DNA from: Mytilus californianus
Taxonomy: Eukaryota; Mollusca; Bivalvia; Mytilida; Mytilidae
Reading direction: 5' to 3'
DNA length: 64,000 nt
NCBI RefSeq assembly: GCF_021869535.1
Contig: NW_026262581.1
Span: 119,564,771 to 119,628,770 of the forward strand
Positions within the stretch are counted from its first letter, which is position 1; every line of letters starts with the position of its first letter. Below the pieces are notes generated by a model that did no database searches, was not told where the DNA came from, and was given only the letters and a program-made list of their open reading frames with translations. Positions 45,270 to 56,780 of the stretch are shown here, one piece after another. The translations under genes and the position numbers were made by a program.

Positions 45270-46115
45270 TTGAGAATGGAAACGGAGAATGTGTCAAAAA
45301 AAAAGTAAAATCACAAAAATACTGAACTCCGAGGAAAATTCAAAAAGGAAAGTCCCTAATCAAATGGCAAAATCAAAATCTCAAACGAATGGATAACAAC
45401 TGTCATATTCCTGACTTGGTACAGACATTTTCTTATGTAAAAAATGGTTTATTGAACCAGGTTTTAAAACTAGCTAAACCTCTCACTTGCATGACAGTCG
45501 CATCAAATTCCATTATATTGACAAAATTAACGATGTGTGAACAAAACAAACAAAAACAATAGGTAAAAATGTCACAAATAGGGGTAAATAGTCTAAATCG
45601 GTAGGTCACATTCGTGAAAAGGGAACGGGATTGTAGTTACGACATAGGAAAATATCCGATATCATCTGTGAAACGGATATTCCATAACGGTCAACCAACT
45701 CGTGATGGCGTCCGTAAAATTTACAAAGTGATGATTTCAGCTTCACCATTTGGAACTCTTGGTTTAAAAATGAAAATTCACACACAATTGGGAAGCTGAC
45801 ATCATCTCTTTTGTCGTAAAGTTTTGTTTTCAACCGACCCTCATAGTCAAAAGCTCAAACACATCAAACGAATGGATAACAACTGTTATATTCTTGACTT
45901 GGTACAGGCATTTTCTTATGTAGAAAATGGTGGATTGAACCTGGTTTTATAGCTAGCTGAACCTCTCACTTGTATGACAGTCGCATGAAATTCCATTATA
46001 TTGACAACGATGAGTGAACAAAACAAACAGACACAATAGGTAAAAATGTCAAAAATAGGGATACAGCAGTCAACATTGTGTTATCATCCTAATCACTATA
46101 AAAACAAACAAATGT
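45270..46115 (+). repeat. two direct copies of a mytilid repeat flanking a Penelope-like fragment
   Basis: 45345-45600 and 45845-46110 share 'aacaactgt.atattc.tgac', 'ggtacag.cattttcttatg', 'ctctcacttg.atgacagtcg' and 'aaattccattatattgac'. Between them lies a reverse-oriented Penelope-like RT fragment (45601-45842). Confidence 0.75.
45601..45842 (-). pseudogene. Penelope-like RT fragment with internal deletion
   Basis: The minus frame fuses KTKLYDKRDDVSFPIVCEFSF directly to LNQEFQMVKLKSSLCKFYGRHHELVDRYGISVSQM. In the fuller copy at 54482-54790 these blocks are separated by about 45 codons (the GVYIS... segment), so that part is deleted here. Confidence 0.8.
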
Positions 46116-46280
46116 AACGAAGAAGCACAAAAAGGCATACATCAAATTTAATATCTTCATTTTGCTTTTATATTATACGATTTTATTTATCTATATAAGT
46201 CCACCCATAAAAGATGGAAGGTTTTAAGTACCGGCGTTAAAATCGCGAGTTTGAAATTCGCACAGGTAGACATAAAATAA

Positions 46281-46505
46281 TTTTGTCGTTCAAAGTATGA
46301 CGGGATACATAAGTACAGAGTCACGTAAAATAGATATCACAAAAAACAGACTTAACAGTAAAATTAATATTAATAAATAAAATAATATTGTGGTTCAAAG
46401 TATGACGGGGTATATTAGTACAGAGTAACGTCAAATGTATATCACAAAAAACAGACTTAACAGTAAAAGTAATATTAATAAATAAAATAATTTTGTCGTT
46501 CAAAG
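46281..46505. repeat. tandem repeat, 105-bp unit, two copies and a partial
   Basis: 'ttgtcgttcaaagtat' recurs at 46283, 46388 (as ttgtggttcaaagtat) and 46493. Within each unit are 'agtacagagt.acgt.aaa' and 'atcacaaaaaacagacttaa'. The open frame on the minus strand is repeat translation. Confidence 0.85.
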
Positions 46506-46565
46506 TATTCAAAGAGACAACAACCCGACCAAAGAGCAGAAAAAAATGTAGAAATGAAGACAAAA
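46506..46565 (-). repeat. short Penelope-like tail fragment
   Basis: 'agagacaacaacccgaccaa' plus 'agagcagaaaa' is the phrase found at 57597-57630 and 32708-32730. Confidence 0.55.
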
Positions 46566-49500
46566 TTTATTATTAACAAAGAACAATGGTTAACGGTAAC
46601 AACTCTTATTACAATATGGAATGATAGATGGAATTTTAGCAGTGCTTGAACGAAAATACGAACAACTGTAACTCATATTTGACCGCAATCATACATAAAT
46701 ACATATACTAGTTTACAGTTTGTCAAGTAACATAATCCATTACTAAGTGTTTATAGACTTCAAAACTAAGTCACTCAAATTTATATGTACTAAAGATTAG
46801 TCATGTAGTAAAAAATTCGTATTCCCAGGAAAATCGCGTAGGTTGCACTTTGTAAATACAGCTGTTTCACAAATCACGCCTCTTTTGATGAGATATATAA
46901 TATTTATAGATATTTTGTTTCGTTCATCTTCTAGTTCCCAGATATGATTTCTATGTTTCATTTCACAGAGACACAACTTTGGAATTTTACCAGAATAGAT
47001 ACTCAGGGATAGCGGCCAAATTGAATTCTGAGGAAGACCCAAAATGAAGGCAGGGGTTGTACATACTTTTACTATAAGTTTAAACTCTTAGAAGTTTGAG
47101 GCTTAAACATGTTGAAAATTTGCGGCACATCCCTATGTTTTGACCTTTGAAAAAAAAATAGTAGTGCATATGCATTCTCCATTCTAGGATATATTATTTT
47201 ACGAAACTTCACAGTAAGAGTGGCACAGTTTTAGCCGTAAAACGAGTTCCTATGGGAAATTGCATTGTCTATATTTACAGAAGTGCAACCTGTAGGTATA
47301 AATAATGCATGTAAAAGGTAATTGATATTCGATAAAATTAATACTGCTTTATGTTCTTGCATGTGTATTTGTAAATTATAAATTTAAAAGTGTTGTGAAA
47401 CGGTAACCGAACACAGGAAGTGAATATCTGCATTTTATAGATTTCACATCAAATATCATTATCAGTAGAAATTGTATTGATTTGGTCAAGAAGGAAATGA
47501 TGAACGTATAATAAACCACTTGATAAACAATTACTCAACATTAACGAATCTGAAGACAAATTACTTGTAGTAACAGGTATTATTAACCAATCCTCTCATT
47601 AGAACAATATGTCTTAGTGTCTTTCTGCTGTAACATCTATAACGACATACCTTGATCTATACGATTGTTAAACTTTGTTGCTTCATTACGTATGTATCGA
47701 TATCTTATACAACTGAACTAAGTGAAGCATATGTTGAATGAACTTTGATTGGCACTTCCTTAAAATAACACTATAATAATAATAATGGAAAGGGACAGTA
47801 AAGAAATCCTAGAGGTTTTCTTACATAATTTTATTATTCTGGTAAAGTATTAGATTTGTTAATGGGTTTGGGCACTTTTTCATATTTTCTCAAAATCAGT
47901 TGTCAGAGTACAAAAAGACATCAAGAAGATATACTATTGATTTTATTTATTACTGTTTGTTTTGAGGTTTAACCAGTAACATTTAAAAAAAAATCAATAG
48001 TATATAAACTGCAATCTGATAAAAAAGTATATAAACTGCAATCTGATAAGAAAAATAGTGCTTACTGAACATCTGAATGATACTTTTTGAAAGATTGATA
48101 ATATTTTTTTTTATTTTCGAATAAAAGGGGTAAAAAAGGTTAACTTATCATACCTTCTCCTTTCTGACTTAGTTCTACAGACATGCGCTCTTGTGTAAAG
48201 TAGGCAAATATGCGATGGATAGTATCAAGATTGACAAAACAGTAAATAAAAGTACAAAGACACGATCGTGGATTATGGAAGAAAAGAACACAATGGTCTA
48301 AAAGGTAGAAACAACACTGCTGTACTAACCAGCGATAACAGTCACAGTACCTTCTAACGTTTTATAAAGTAATATTTGTATTATTTGAGGCTTCAGTTCA
48401 ATCACTCATCGTAAGTTTGTTTATTAATTATTAAATAGGGAGTCTATGACGGAAATGGAGCATCCATCTTTCCATACTCGAGCAATAACGTTTTTTAAAA
48501 ATTAATTCGCAACCCAAGAGTAAAAATTACTTTCAATCAAACCCAAATACCAATGTATTAATGTGATAGGATATATGTTACATTTATTTACTGTAATATA
48601 GTGTATCGTTAGTTCCTTATACTATTTCTCAATCAAGATATATTATGGAAGAATTAAAGTGACATTTCCTATTCTATATGGAATGGACTTTTTGATATTT
48701 TTCTGATAAATGAATTATGCCTCATTACTCGTAGAAAAGCTTGTAGTAATAACTTCATTAGTTTTACAATTTTGATGATACTGTATTCCCTTGTGTCGGT
48801 GAGTGTTTGTCAGAGTGTATGACAAAATCAGTTTCATGGTTAACACGAATGTTCTGTTAGCTCATTACTGCAATTTAATGTCCAAAGCGTATTTTAGAAA
48901 TCATAATAGTATATCAGTTGAAGGTCAAATAGTAAATGATTTGTTTTACGTCCACCTTGACATAACGTGATTACTTCCCTTTATCAACATATATGAGTTA
49001 CATTTATGACACATGCTGACAACAATATTTGTCGAAAAAAATTGTTTTCACTGAACTGATGTTGAGAACTATCAAGTTCATTAACGTCAGAATCTTCATA
49101 CAATTTGAAAATACAAAGTTAATCAAAAACAAGAAAGATAGTTTTCCCGTTTTTAATACCAAACTGTTTACTACAGTCAATCACTCCTTACTTTAATTCA
49201 AAAATACTCTCTTTGATTGACAAGTCACTCCGACTTTGTCGGCAGCTTGAGTTAATGTTGAATCAAAATAACAACAAAGATATTGACAGTCTAAAATATG
49301 CTATTTTTATAAAACAAATGCATAAATAAACAATTAATAAGACGTCTGTTACCATTATAAAATATCAGTATTCTACAGGGGGCAAAAGTTATAGACTTGG
49401 TGGCGAGATCAAGTCCGTCGAGAGTTGCCATTCAATAAATATTCAAAGGACATATGTACATTTGCAACCTTCTTGTCATAATGAAACCAAATATTCTGTA

Positions 49501-50115
49501 GCGACAACATCAAGATATCGGTAATATAAGGTAAACATGGAAAAGAAGAAAACAATCGCAATCACATATCTTACACTATTAGATAGTGTTAATATTCTAA
49601 ACACAATGGGCTCAGTTTTAGAATTAAAGAACATATTTGGTGTTTAGAATTTTAAAATGAAAATTAGGAAATGTCAGCTAAGTTGTCAACTATCAGTAAT
49701 GACCCACTGACAAGGATGTGAAAAATTATACGTCACTGTACCATGGTCTTCAACAATGAGTTAAAACCATACCGAAATGTAAGCTTTGATCTTCCCGTTA
49801 TGACAAACTTGGATAGAATTCTAAAGAGCAAATAAACGTCTATATTTATACTACAACATAAACTAAAAATGAAACATGGCATACAGGAAATAACGACACT
49901 GGGTTACAGATGGCTTCGGACAGGCAACAAAGATGTTAAACATATTAAGAAGTTGTGTAAAATGTTTGCAGATAATGGTTAAGTCAAACATTAGTGAAAA
50001 TAGTGTTTACAAGGTATACATAAATAACACAAATGTCATAATGAACTTCATTTAAACAGTTAAAGTGTCAGATTTTATACTGTACTCACAGTCAAACTTT
50101 AGTGAAAATAGTGTT
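46566..50115. other. unassigned DNA
   Basis: A 3.5-kb stretch without recognisable genes. It contains a short direct duplication at 48002-48050 ('tatataaactgcaatctgat' twice). Minus-strand frames such as 46797-47042 show no GPCR TM1/TM2 motif, which I looked for specifically. Confidence 0.4.
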
Positions 50116-50119
50116 TACA

Positions 50120-51370
50120 AGTTAACATAATTGCAGACCTGTTTCTGTATTGTTATGCTTTACAATTTATGATTAAAATCTGCAAAGACCCATCGAAACA
50201 ACATCTGATACAAAAATTTAATAACACTTTTAGATATTTGGATGATATATTGGCTAAAGAGATTTATCCTACTGAACTGACTTTAAATAAGGCTAATACT
50301 AACAATGAACACTGCCCATTTCTGGATCTTGATATCTATATCTTTAACGGGAAACTTAATACCAAAATTTACGAAAAAAAAGATGATTTTTCATTCCTAT
50401 TGTTAATTATCCATTTTAGATGGTGACGTTCCTTTGTCACCATCGTATGGTGTTTATATATCTCAACCTGTTCGATTCGCTCGTGTATGTAACAACGTAT
50501 TTGATTTCAACGAAAGAAATCTCTGTATAACTGAAAAATTATTACACAAGGGTTTTCGATATCACAAACTGGTCAAAACATTTACTAAATTTTATCATCG
50601 GTACAAGGACATCATTCGTAAATATAAATCAACATGCAGACATCTTATACGTTAAGGTATTTCACATCCAATCTTTTATGGTAATATTCTATACAGAGCA
50701 CAAAAATGTCGTCATTCTCCCCAAAAGCTAACTACACCTTTAAACAGACTTATTCAGAAGAAATATAGTTACGATATTGTTGTCAGGTCATTGAAGATGG
50801 CATATTTTGGAATTAATATTGATTCACTCACAGCGTCTTTGCATCGGAAATAAACACATTTATTCTAAAACCAGTTGTTGGCATGATACGGGTTATGTTC
50901 TCATATATTTTATGATGGTATGATACTAAATCCCTAGGGAGGGATTGTGCTTGATTTTCATATGATGAAGACATAATCTTTCAATCAGTTTAATTGAGGT
51001 CTGGAGCTGGAATGTCAGTAACTGCTAGTAGTACTTTGTAAATTTATGTATCATTGTCATGTAGCTTAGTTTCTTCTGTTACCTATTCTGACATCGGACT
51101 CCAGACTTCTTTTACACTAAATTGTACTGTGCGTATTGTTGTGTGTTTGTTTATTCTACACTGTCTACAGGTATAGGGGAGGGTTGAGATCTCACAAAAT
51201 ATGTTTTACCCTGCCGCATTTTTGCGCCTATCCCAAGTCAAGAGCCTCTGGCCTTTGTTAGTCTTGTATGTTTTTTTTTTATTTTATGTAATTTTTATGT
51301 TTCGGAGATTAATGTGACGTTCATACCTGATTTGTACTGGGATTGTGTAATCTTAAGTTTTTCTGTGTTA
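50120..51370 (+). pseudogene. Penelope-like reverse transcriptase remnant, copy 3 (5'-truncated)
   Basis: It starts inside the RT core (ADLFLYCY-like at about 50130), then NNTFRYLDDIL (YLDD catalytic box, 50219-50250), CPFLDLDIYIFNGKLNTKIYEKKDDFSFL. After a frameshift near 50400 come SPSYGVYISQPVRFARVCNNVFDFNERNLCI, then FRYHKLVKTFTKFYHRYKD (50434-50655). A stop ends the frame before the usual C-terminus, and about 500 bp of tail follows to about 51370 ('gggagggttgagatctcac', 'tcccaagtcaagagcctc'). Nearest relative in the window is the minus-strand copy at 57555-59420. Confidence 0.85.
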
Positions 51371-51599
51371 TGTTTTCAAAGATACCAACATTTAATTTAG
51401 TACGATAGACGTACGTTCTATATACATAAGACTCAACAGTGGGAAGGCCATTTCAATTACGAAAATGAAGCGCATTGAAAATCCAAACATTCTCAAAAGT
51501 GCAAAATCAATGTAAGGCCAAATATGCTTTAAAAGGAAAACCTTGGTGTTTAGATTAATTTATACATTTTATAAACAATAAACGTAGAAGAAATAACGA

Positions 51600-51745
51600 T
51601 ATCAACCATACTTTATTTCAGCGCTGAAGTGCTTACTACTAAGCTGCAGATACTCTCAAGAACAAACGTTCATCAGCAGCGGCATCTACTTAATATTTGT
51701 AAAAATGAATCGAAGATACCAAGCATATTACAGTTTGAAGGCCAA
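51600..51745 (-). mobile_element. retrozyme body fragment without hammerhead
   Basis: Reverse of the unit start seen at 8105-8230: 'gctgaagtgcttactac', 'atcagcagcggcatctac' and 'gaagataccaagcatatta'. The hammerhead end is missing. Confidence 0.5.
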
Positions 51746-52180
51746 AACCAATTTCGAAGTTGAGCTTTTAATACCAAACATTCCTAAAAGTTGTGCCAGA
51801 TTAGGTTTAGACCATGGAAATCATTATTTGTTGTTTCGTCTTGTTTCCTTGCTTGACCACTAGTTCAACGAGATGTTAATTTGTTTGCTAGCTTTGATTT
51901 GATTAAAACATACATGAAATTTTCCAGTGGACGTTCTACCGAAAAATATTTCGTATCATTAGCTATAACACGAATTTTAATAAATTTAAGGACATGTTGT
52001 TTTTTTTAGGGGGGGGGGGGTGGGATTTAAATGACGACTAATCCATTACAATTGATAAATCAAATTATTTCCAAGCCAACTTTATATATTAAGACGGTGT
52101 TTGCCATTATTGTTTACGCTATTTCAATCTTTTTAAATTGTTAATTTCCCATGGACAGCTAAACCGGAACGCTCTATTTT
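51746..52180. other. unassigned DNA with a G run
   Basis: A run of about 12 G followed by TGGG (about 52010-52024) could form a quadruplex. No gene. Confidence 0.4.
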
Positions 52181-52181
52181 T

Positions 52182-52534
52182 AATACACCTTATCGCTATT
52201 TATTCAAATCCGGATAAGTTCTAAAATTACACAACTTTTTTATGCAGTTGAAGCTACCAAGGGCCCTGTTTAAACAATGTATTGCGCATAAAACTTTTCA
52301 AAGATAAATGTTTTAACCATCGTAAAAACTTCAAACAAAGCATTTTTATTACTTTGTTTTAAAAAAGTGAATCATAATCCATCACAGTTTCAAAATGTTT
52401 GCTTTCTTAACTTTTTCCTCCCTAAGATCGTTATTTATCACCTTTCTTTTTGCACCACTTGACCCAAATAGGAAGTTGTCTAAGTGACTGGTTTTTTTTT
52501 CTTCGGATTGGACTAAATAGCGATAAGGTGTATT
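52182..52534. mobile_element. 353-bp MITE with long inverted repeats
   Basis: The left end AATACACCTTATCGCTATTT is matched exactly by the reverse complement of the right end, and similarity continues for about 32 bp (ATTCAAATCCGG against AGTCCAATCCGA). No open frame. The target duplication is unclear. Confidence 0.82.
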
Positions 52535-52934
52535 CTAGGTGACAGTGTTACTTTGCTTTTCTTCAGTGTTTTATTTACTTCAACATTTTTGAAAAATGAT
52601 AGCCTTTTTAGAATTTTCACCACTTTCTAACACTGGAACAGAGCGTACACACACAGTTAACTGAAGTAATTTCATTATGATAGTCGGAAATAAGTGTGAA
52701 TATGTATGCTGACCGTCTTCTGTTAGTGTTATTTCTATAAAGTAAGGCATCTAGTGCTTTGCTGCTTTTATCATGAAGTTAATACAAAAATCTGTAAATT
52801 CTTTTTCACCTGTATGTAGAGAATTATTTTATATTTTTGTACAAATGATGATCCCTCAGCTAGGAAAAATATGTTCAATAGATGTTGTATGTTTTGATCA
52901 ATCACAATGCTAAGATATATTGCCCTCAGTAGGG

Positions 52935-53057
52935 TATATAAAAGAGCAACCTAGTTCCCGGAAAGTAAATACTACTGTTTCACCTTGATCGGTCTACTTA
53001 AATGTATGCCATTGATTTTCATAAAATCGTTGTTTAGTGGGAAAATTAAACACAAAG
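52935..53057 (+). promoter_or_regulatory. TATA box with candidate first exon
   Basis: TATATAAAAG (52935-52944) is a strong TATA match, with a CCAAT-type element (caatcacaatg) about 40 bp upstream. A start site near 52965 would give a first exon of about 90 bp ending at a donor AAAG/gtgagc (53057/53058). It holds a short upstream frame (53002-53037) and an overlapping ATG at 53006 that opens MPLIFIKSLFSGKIKHK and runs into the donor in phase 1. No downstream exon was recognised, so the gene is unknown. In AT-rich DNA a TATA string alone is weak; the spacing to a good donor raises it somewhat. Confidence 0.4.
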
Positions 53058-54145
53058 GTGAGCCTAACCTGTTCTTAATCACAATTTCATTTTCAAATGA
53101 TATTTAACCATCCTGATAATGTCAATACTTGAACATAGTCAAAAGCAAGTCTAAACATCAAAGAGGAATATTAAAATTTCCTGTTTATGCACTTATGATT
53201 AAAAAAAAAACAACTGGTGTTTCACGATATGTTTTAGAACAGCTGAGGAACAATTGATGGTAAAAAATTAAGCAAACAGTACAATTAAGCAATCTAGCGT
53301 CTGCAAGACATGAACTGAAATGATAAAGTCGGGAAAATTTGCCAGCTGGCTAAATATAGAATTGAAAATTCATTTTCTAGAGCCATTTACCGTTATGAAA
53401 AAAGTACAAAAGACTAACATCAAATCAATTAAACACAATCTTCTCAAAAATCTCATTATAACGTTCTGTTTCACAACTGTCAGAGTAACTTCATCCAAAT
53501 TACTAAAAGAAGATTAATTTCGTATGACAAAAATGTTAAAACCTTAGTATGGAAAATGCAATATTATAACAAACATTTTAATTAGTCCAACGAATTTTTG
53601 CATTGCTCCAAAGCAAATCAAAGAATTAAATCCCAATGCAGTTTGTTTTTCTAATTTATTTCATTTTAGTTGCATGACACTGTATTGTTAATTTGAAGCT
53701 ATTCATTTTCTTTTGGCATTACATCATATTGTTTTTATATGGTATGACTGAAGTGAAGAAAAAGAAATTAAGTTTCCTAAAGTGCTACGACCATATTTAT
53801 GAGTTAATTAAACTGTCAAGTGAAAATGCTATAAATTTTGAGAAAATTTTTTTTTTTCAGCTTGTAAGTGTATGGTTCAATTAAAGAAATTAGGTTGCTA
53901 TTATCAAACTGCGTAAACCTAAAATACATTGACCATTTCAAACATGTGTATGTGTCCTTCAACAGAAAGGGTGTCTACAGAACATTAAAAAGGGAGGAAA
54001 GTGTATATCTAAAATACATATACAAGAACATGTAAATGGCCATCATTATGGATAAATGTTCCATAACACCATTTAAGTTTTTTAAAATCGCCAGTAAATT
54101 AATTTAAAGTGTAAATCAACTCATAGTTACCAGGCTTAAAATTTG
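53058..54145. other. unassigned DNA
   Basis: Short open frames at 53320-53517 and 53693-53884 have no family features. No repeat recognised. Confidence 0.4.
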
Positions 54146-54148
54146 AAT

Positions 54149-54186
54149 GCCAGACGCGTGTTTTGTCTACTAAGACTCACCAGTGA
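54149..54186 (-). ncRNA. hammerhead ribozyme at the 3' end of a Penelope-like copy
   Basis: Minus strand: the core reads CTGGTGA (one change, A6 to G), stem II GTCT/AGAC is intact around TAGT, the GAAA box reads AAAA, helix III is ACACGCGT, and the cleavage triplet GTC (54155-54153) is followed by TGGC. Stem I is short (TCA/TGG). It directly abuts the Penelope-like tail that starts at about 54195 and has the same orientation as that RT. Confidence 0.72.
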
Positions 54187-54194
54187 AAGACAGG

Positions 54195-55800
54195 CGAAAG
54201 ATACCAAAGGGACATTCAAACACAAAAATAAACTGACATCGCCATGGCTAAAAAAGAAAAAGACAATCAGACAAACAATAGTACACAAAACACATCATAG
54301 AAAACTAAAGACTGGGCAACACTTACCCCACCAAAAAACTGGGGGTGATCTCAGGTGCTCCGGAAGGGTAAGCAGATCCTGCTCCACATGTGGAACCCGT
54401 CGTATTGCTCGTGTTAGTACAAACCCGGTTATAAGTCTAATTCGATAGGTCACATTCGGGGAAAAGGACACGGGTTTGTAGTTACAACAATTGGAACATA
54501 TCTGCTGTCATCTGTGAAATGGATATTCCATACCAGTCAACCAACTCGTGATGGCGTCCGTAAAATGTACGAAGTGATGATTTTAACTTCACCACTTGGA
54601 AATGTTGGCTTAATAGCTTCCTTGTGAGCAGCAACCATCTATCAAGGAAATCAGGATAGGAAATACCAGCCCTGGAATAATGTATCAACGGGGAGATATA
54701 TACTCCGTATGCAGGTGTTGCTGGAATGTTGCTAAATAGAAATGGAAAATTCACAACTTGGAAGCTGAAATCATATCTTTTGTCGTAAAATTTTGTTTTA
54801 AACCGACCCTCATTGTCAATTTCTAGATGTAAGTCAAAATATGAGGCAGACTTAACTGTATCTATTGTATCCTTTATCTCAAGTGCGATTTGATAGATGC
54901 GTTCAACATAGTCACCAAATTTTGATTTATTTAGTGAGAAAACATCATCTTTATAGCGGAAAGTAAAGTTAAAGGATACTGCTTACTGCTTACTTCTTTT
55001 CTTTCTTCCTAAGAATTCCTGTATGAATTCAGCCTCATATGAATAAAGGAACAAGTCGGCAAGAAGAGGAGCACAGTTGGTTCCCATGGGAATGCCGAAT
55101 GTTTGTGAAAAAACACGTCCTCCAAACGTAACAAATATGTTGTCAATCAAGATATCAAGCATCATGATAGTGTCAGTTTCAGTGAATGTTTTGTTTGAAT
55201 CAGAGTGATTTTTTACAAAGTATGATTTATCCCACCCTAAGACAAGATATTTGTATCTACGTTGGCCATTCTTTTTTATTAAACAAAGCAGGACCAACTC
55301 TTTCAATTTGTGTTTTAGTTTGGAATGGGGAATACTTGTGTAAAGTGTAGAAAAGTCAAATGTGTTAATACTATTACAAGGTGAAAGAGTTTTAGATTGT
55401 ATGTGCTCTAAAAGATCTTTGGAATGTTTTAGTGTCCACATCTGATTCACGCCACCTTTAGAATAGGTAGTTTCACAATAACTTTGAAGCCCGGCTTTGA
55501 TTGCTGATAAAATTGATGTTAATAATTTAGAAAGAGGTTTCTTGGAGCACTTGGAAGACCCAGTAAGGACACTTGCTTAGTTTAGGTATCCAATACAGTG
55601 ATGGAAAATCCAGTTCTTCATCTTTAGTTGACATTCCAAAGGAACATAGAACATAGAGTATCCAGAATTTCCTCCTTGGTAAGTGTCGTGGGGGGTATAT
55701 GTGGAGTTTCCAAGTGAATTGTTAATACCTAATTCATTTTATCAAGCAGTTCATGTTATGTGATTTACACACAAAAACGATGTTGTTCGGGGCTTTATCT
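54195..55800 (-). pseudogene. Penelope-like reverse transcriptase, copy 4 (longest)
   Basis: Minus strand, from the 5' side: ADKAPNNIVFVCKSHNMNCLI (about 55790), then DFPSLYWIPKLSKCPY with the PK motif (55625-55570), then a 155-codon open frame (55450-54983): NTFDFSTLYTSIPHSKLKHKL (first catalytic Asp region), VFSQTFGIPMGTNCAPLLADLFLYSYEAEFIQEFL (core RT motif). Next comes a frameshifted YRYKDDVFSL-like catalytic box (about 54950). The frame at 54754-54482 has AYGVYISPLIHYSRAGISYPDFLDRWLLLTRKLLSQHFQVVKLKSSLRTFYGRHHELVDWYGIS. A conserved tail with a CSTCGTRR-coding antisense stretch ends near 54195. RTs of this type copy the element RNA. Multiple lesions; not functional. Confidence 0.87.
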
Positions 55801-56183
55801 GCAGTGCCGCTCGAAAAAAAAGCCCCTAAAAAGTTAAAAAGCATTGAGGACCCAAAATTTCGAAGGTTTTGCCAAATTCAGCGAAGGTAATCTATTAATC
55901 TATTCATTAGGTAGACAATCCTTAGTATTTCGAAAAAAGGTTTTGTAAACAGTTAATTTATCAAGCAGTTCATGTTTTGTGATTTACACACAAAAACGAT
56001 GTTGTTTGGGGCTTTATCTGCAGTGCCGCTCGAATAAAAAAAAAGCCCCCAAAAAGTTAAAAAGCATTGAGGACCCAAAATTTAGAAGGTTTTGCCAAAT
56101 TCAGCGAAGGTAATCTATTAATCTATTCATTAGGTAGACAATCCTTAGTATTTCGAAAAAAGGTTTTGTAAACAGTTAATTTA
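55741..56183 (-). repeat. 219-bp tandem duplication joining RT sequence to retrozyme sequence
   Basis: 'atcaagcagttcatgtt' starts a unit at 55741 and again at 55960. Each unit is about 60 bp of RT coding sequence (NNIVFVCKSH region) followed by about 158 bp that, on the minus strand, matches the retrozyme body at 8265-8435 ('ttaactgtttacaaaa', 'ttttgggtcctcaatgct') down to the first half of a hammerhead (gagcggcactg). The copies differ by a few substitutions and a 4-bp insertion, so the duplication is recent. Confidence 0.85.
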
Positions 56184-56399
56184 TAATTATGACCATGTCA
56201 ATGATAAATTATGACCATATCAATGATAAAAAAAGCGGTAACTACAGTATTGTTCTTTCGGTTTATGATTGAGATAGGTTACTACGATACTTCTACGCTT
56301 CAAGTTCGGATAAAATCACACCAAAACGTCGTTTTTGAGGAAAGTATTGTTAAATTTATGATGATGTTGTGTAATCGAACATTTATTGATCCAAGCAAT
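56184..56399. other. short direct repeat, otherwise unassigned
   Basis: 'ttatgaccat(g/a)tcaatgataaa' occurs twice in a row at 56186-56229. The 65-codon frame that follows has no family features. Confidence 0.5.
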
Positions 56400-56780
56400 T
56401 TAATATGACGGCTCACTTCTTTGGTACGACATGTTACCTGTGGATTTCACGGAAAATTTCAACCAAACACAATGTTACATAAAATTTGCATTTAAATATA
56501 GAGTAGATGACTATTCTGGTATAGTAAACGCCATAAAAGGAGACACAGGGTATGGTACTGTTGCGAAAAAGGACGATTGGAGAGTTGAAGTCATGAAGTT
56601 TTTTCAATAATTCTAGTTTACAGTCGTCCATCTATGTCGATATGGAGAAAAAGATCAAGATATGAAGTATCCTTCTAGTTTCCGTATTATCCCTCATCTA
56701 AAGTTTACTTGGATATATGAGATGCAGTGAAATGTGGGTAATTGAATAACAGGACATCATCAATATATCTTATCAAAAAA
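56400..56780 (-). pseudogene. Penelope-like RT fragment
   Basis: Minus-strand blocks in shifted frames: DVLLFNYPHF (after the catalytic box), 'SYLDLFLHIDIDGRL' (about 56650-56610), a STLQSSFFATVPY equivalent of NFPFVSSNIP, and PFMAFTIP for the GVYIS block. Subtype as in 31040-31790. Confidence 0.65.

Noticed and set aside
48151-48260. Minus-strand ATG followed by donor GAAG/gtatga as first GPCR coding exon
   Set aside because: It ends in phase 1, whereas the exon at 44057 needs phase 0, and the peptide shows no receptor feature.
53693-53884. Poly-T acceptor followed directly by gtaagt near 53861
   Set aside because: Acceptor and donor are only 3 bases apart and the frame has no family features.
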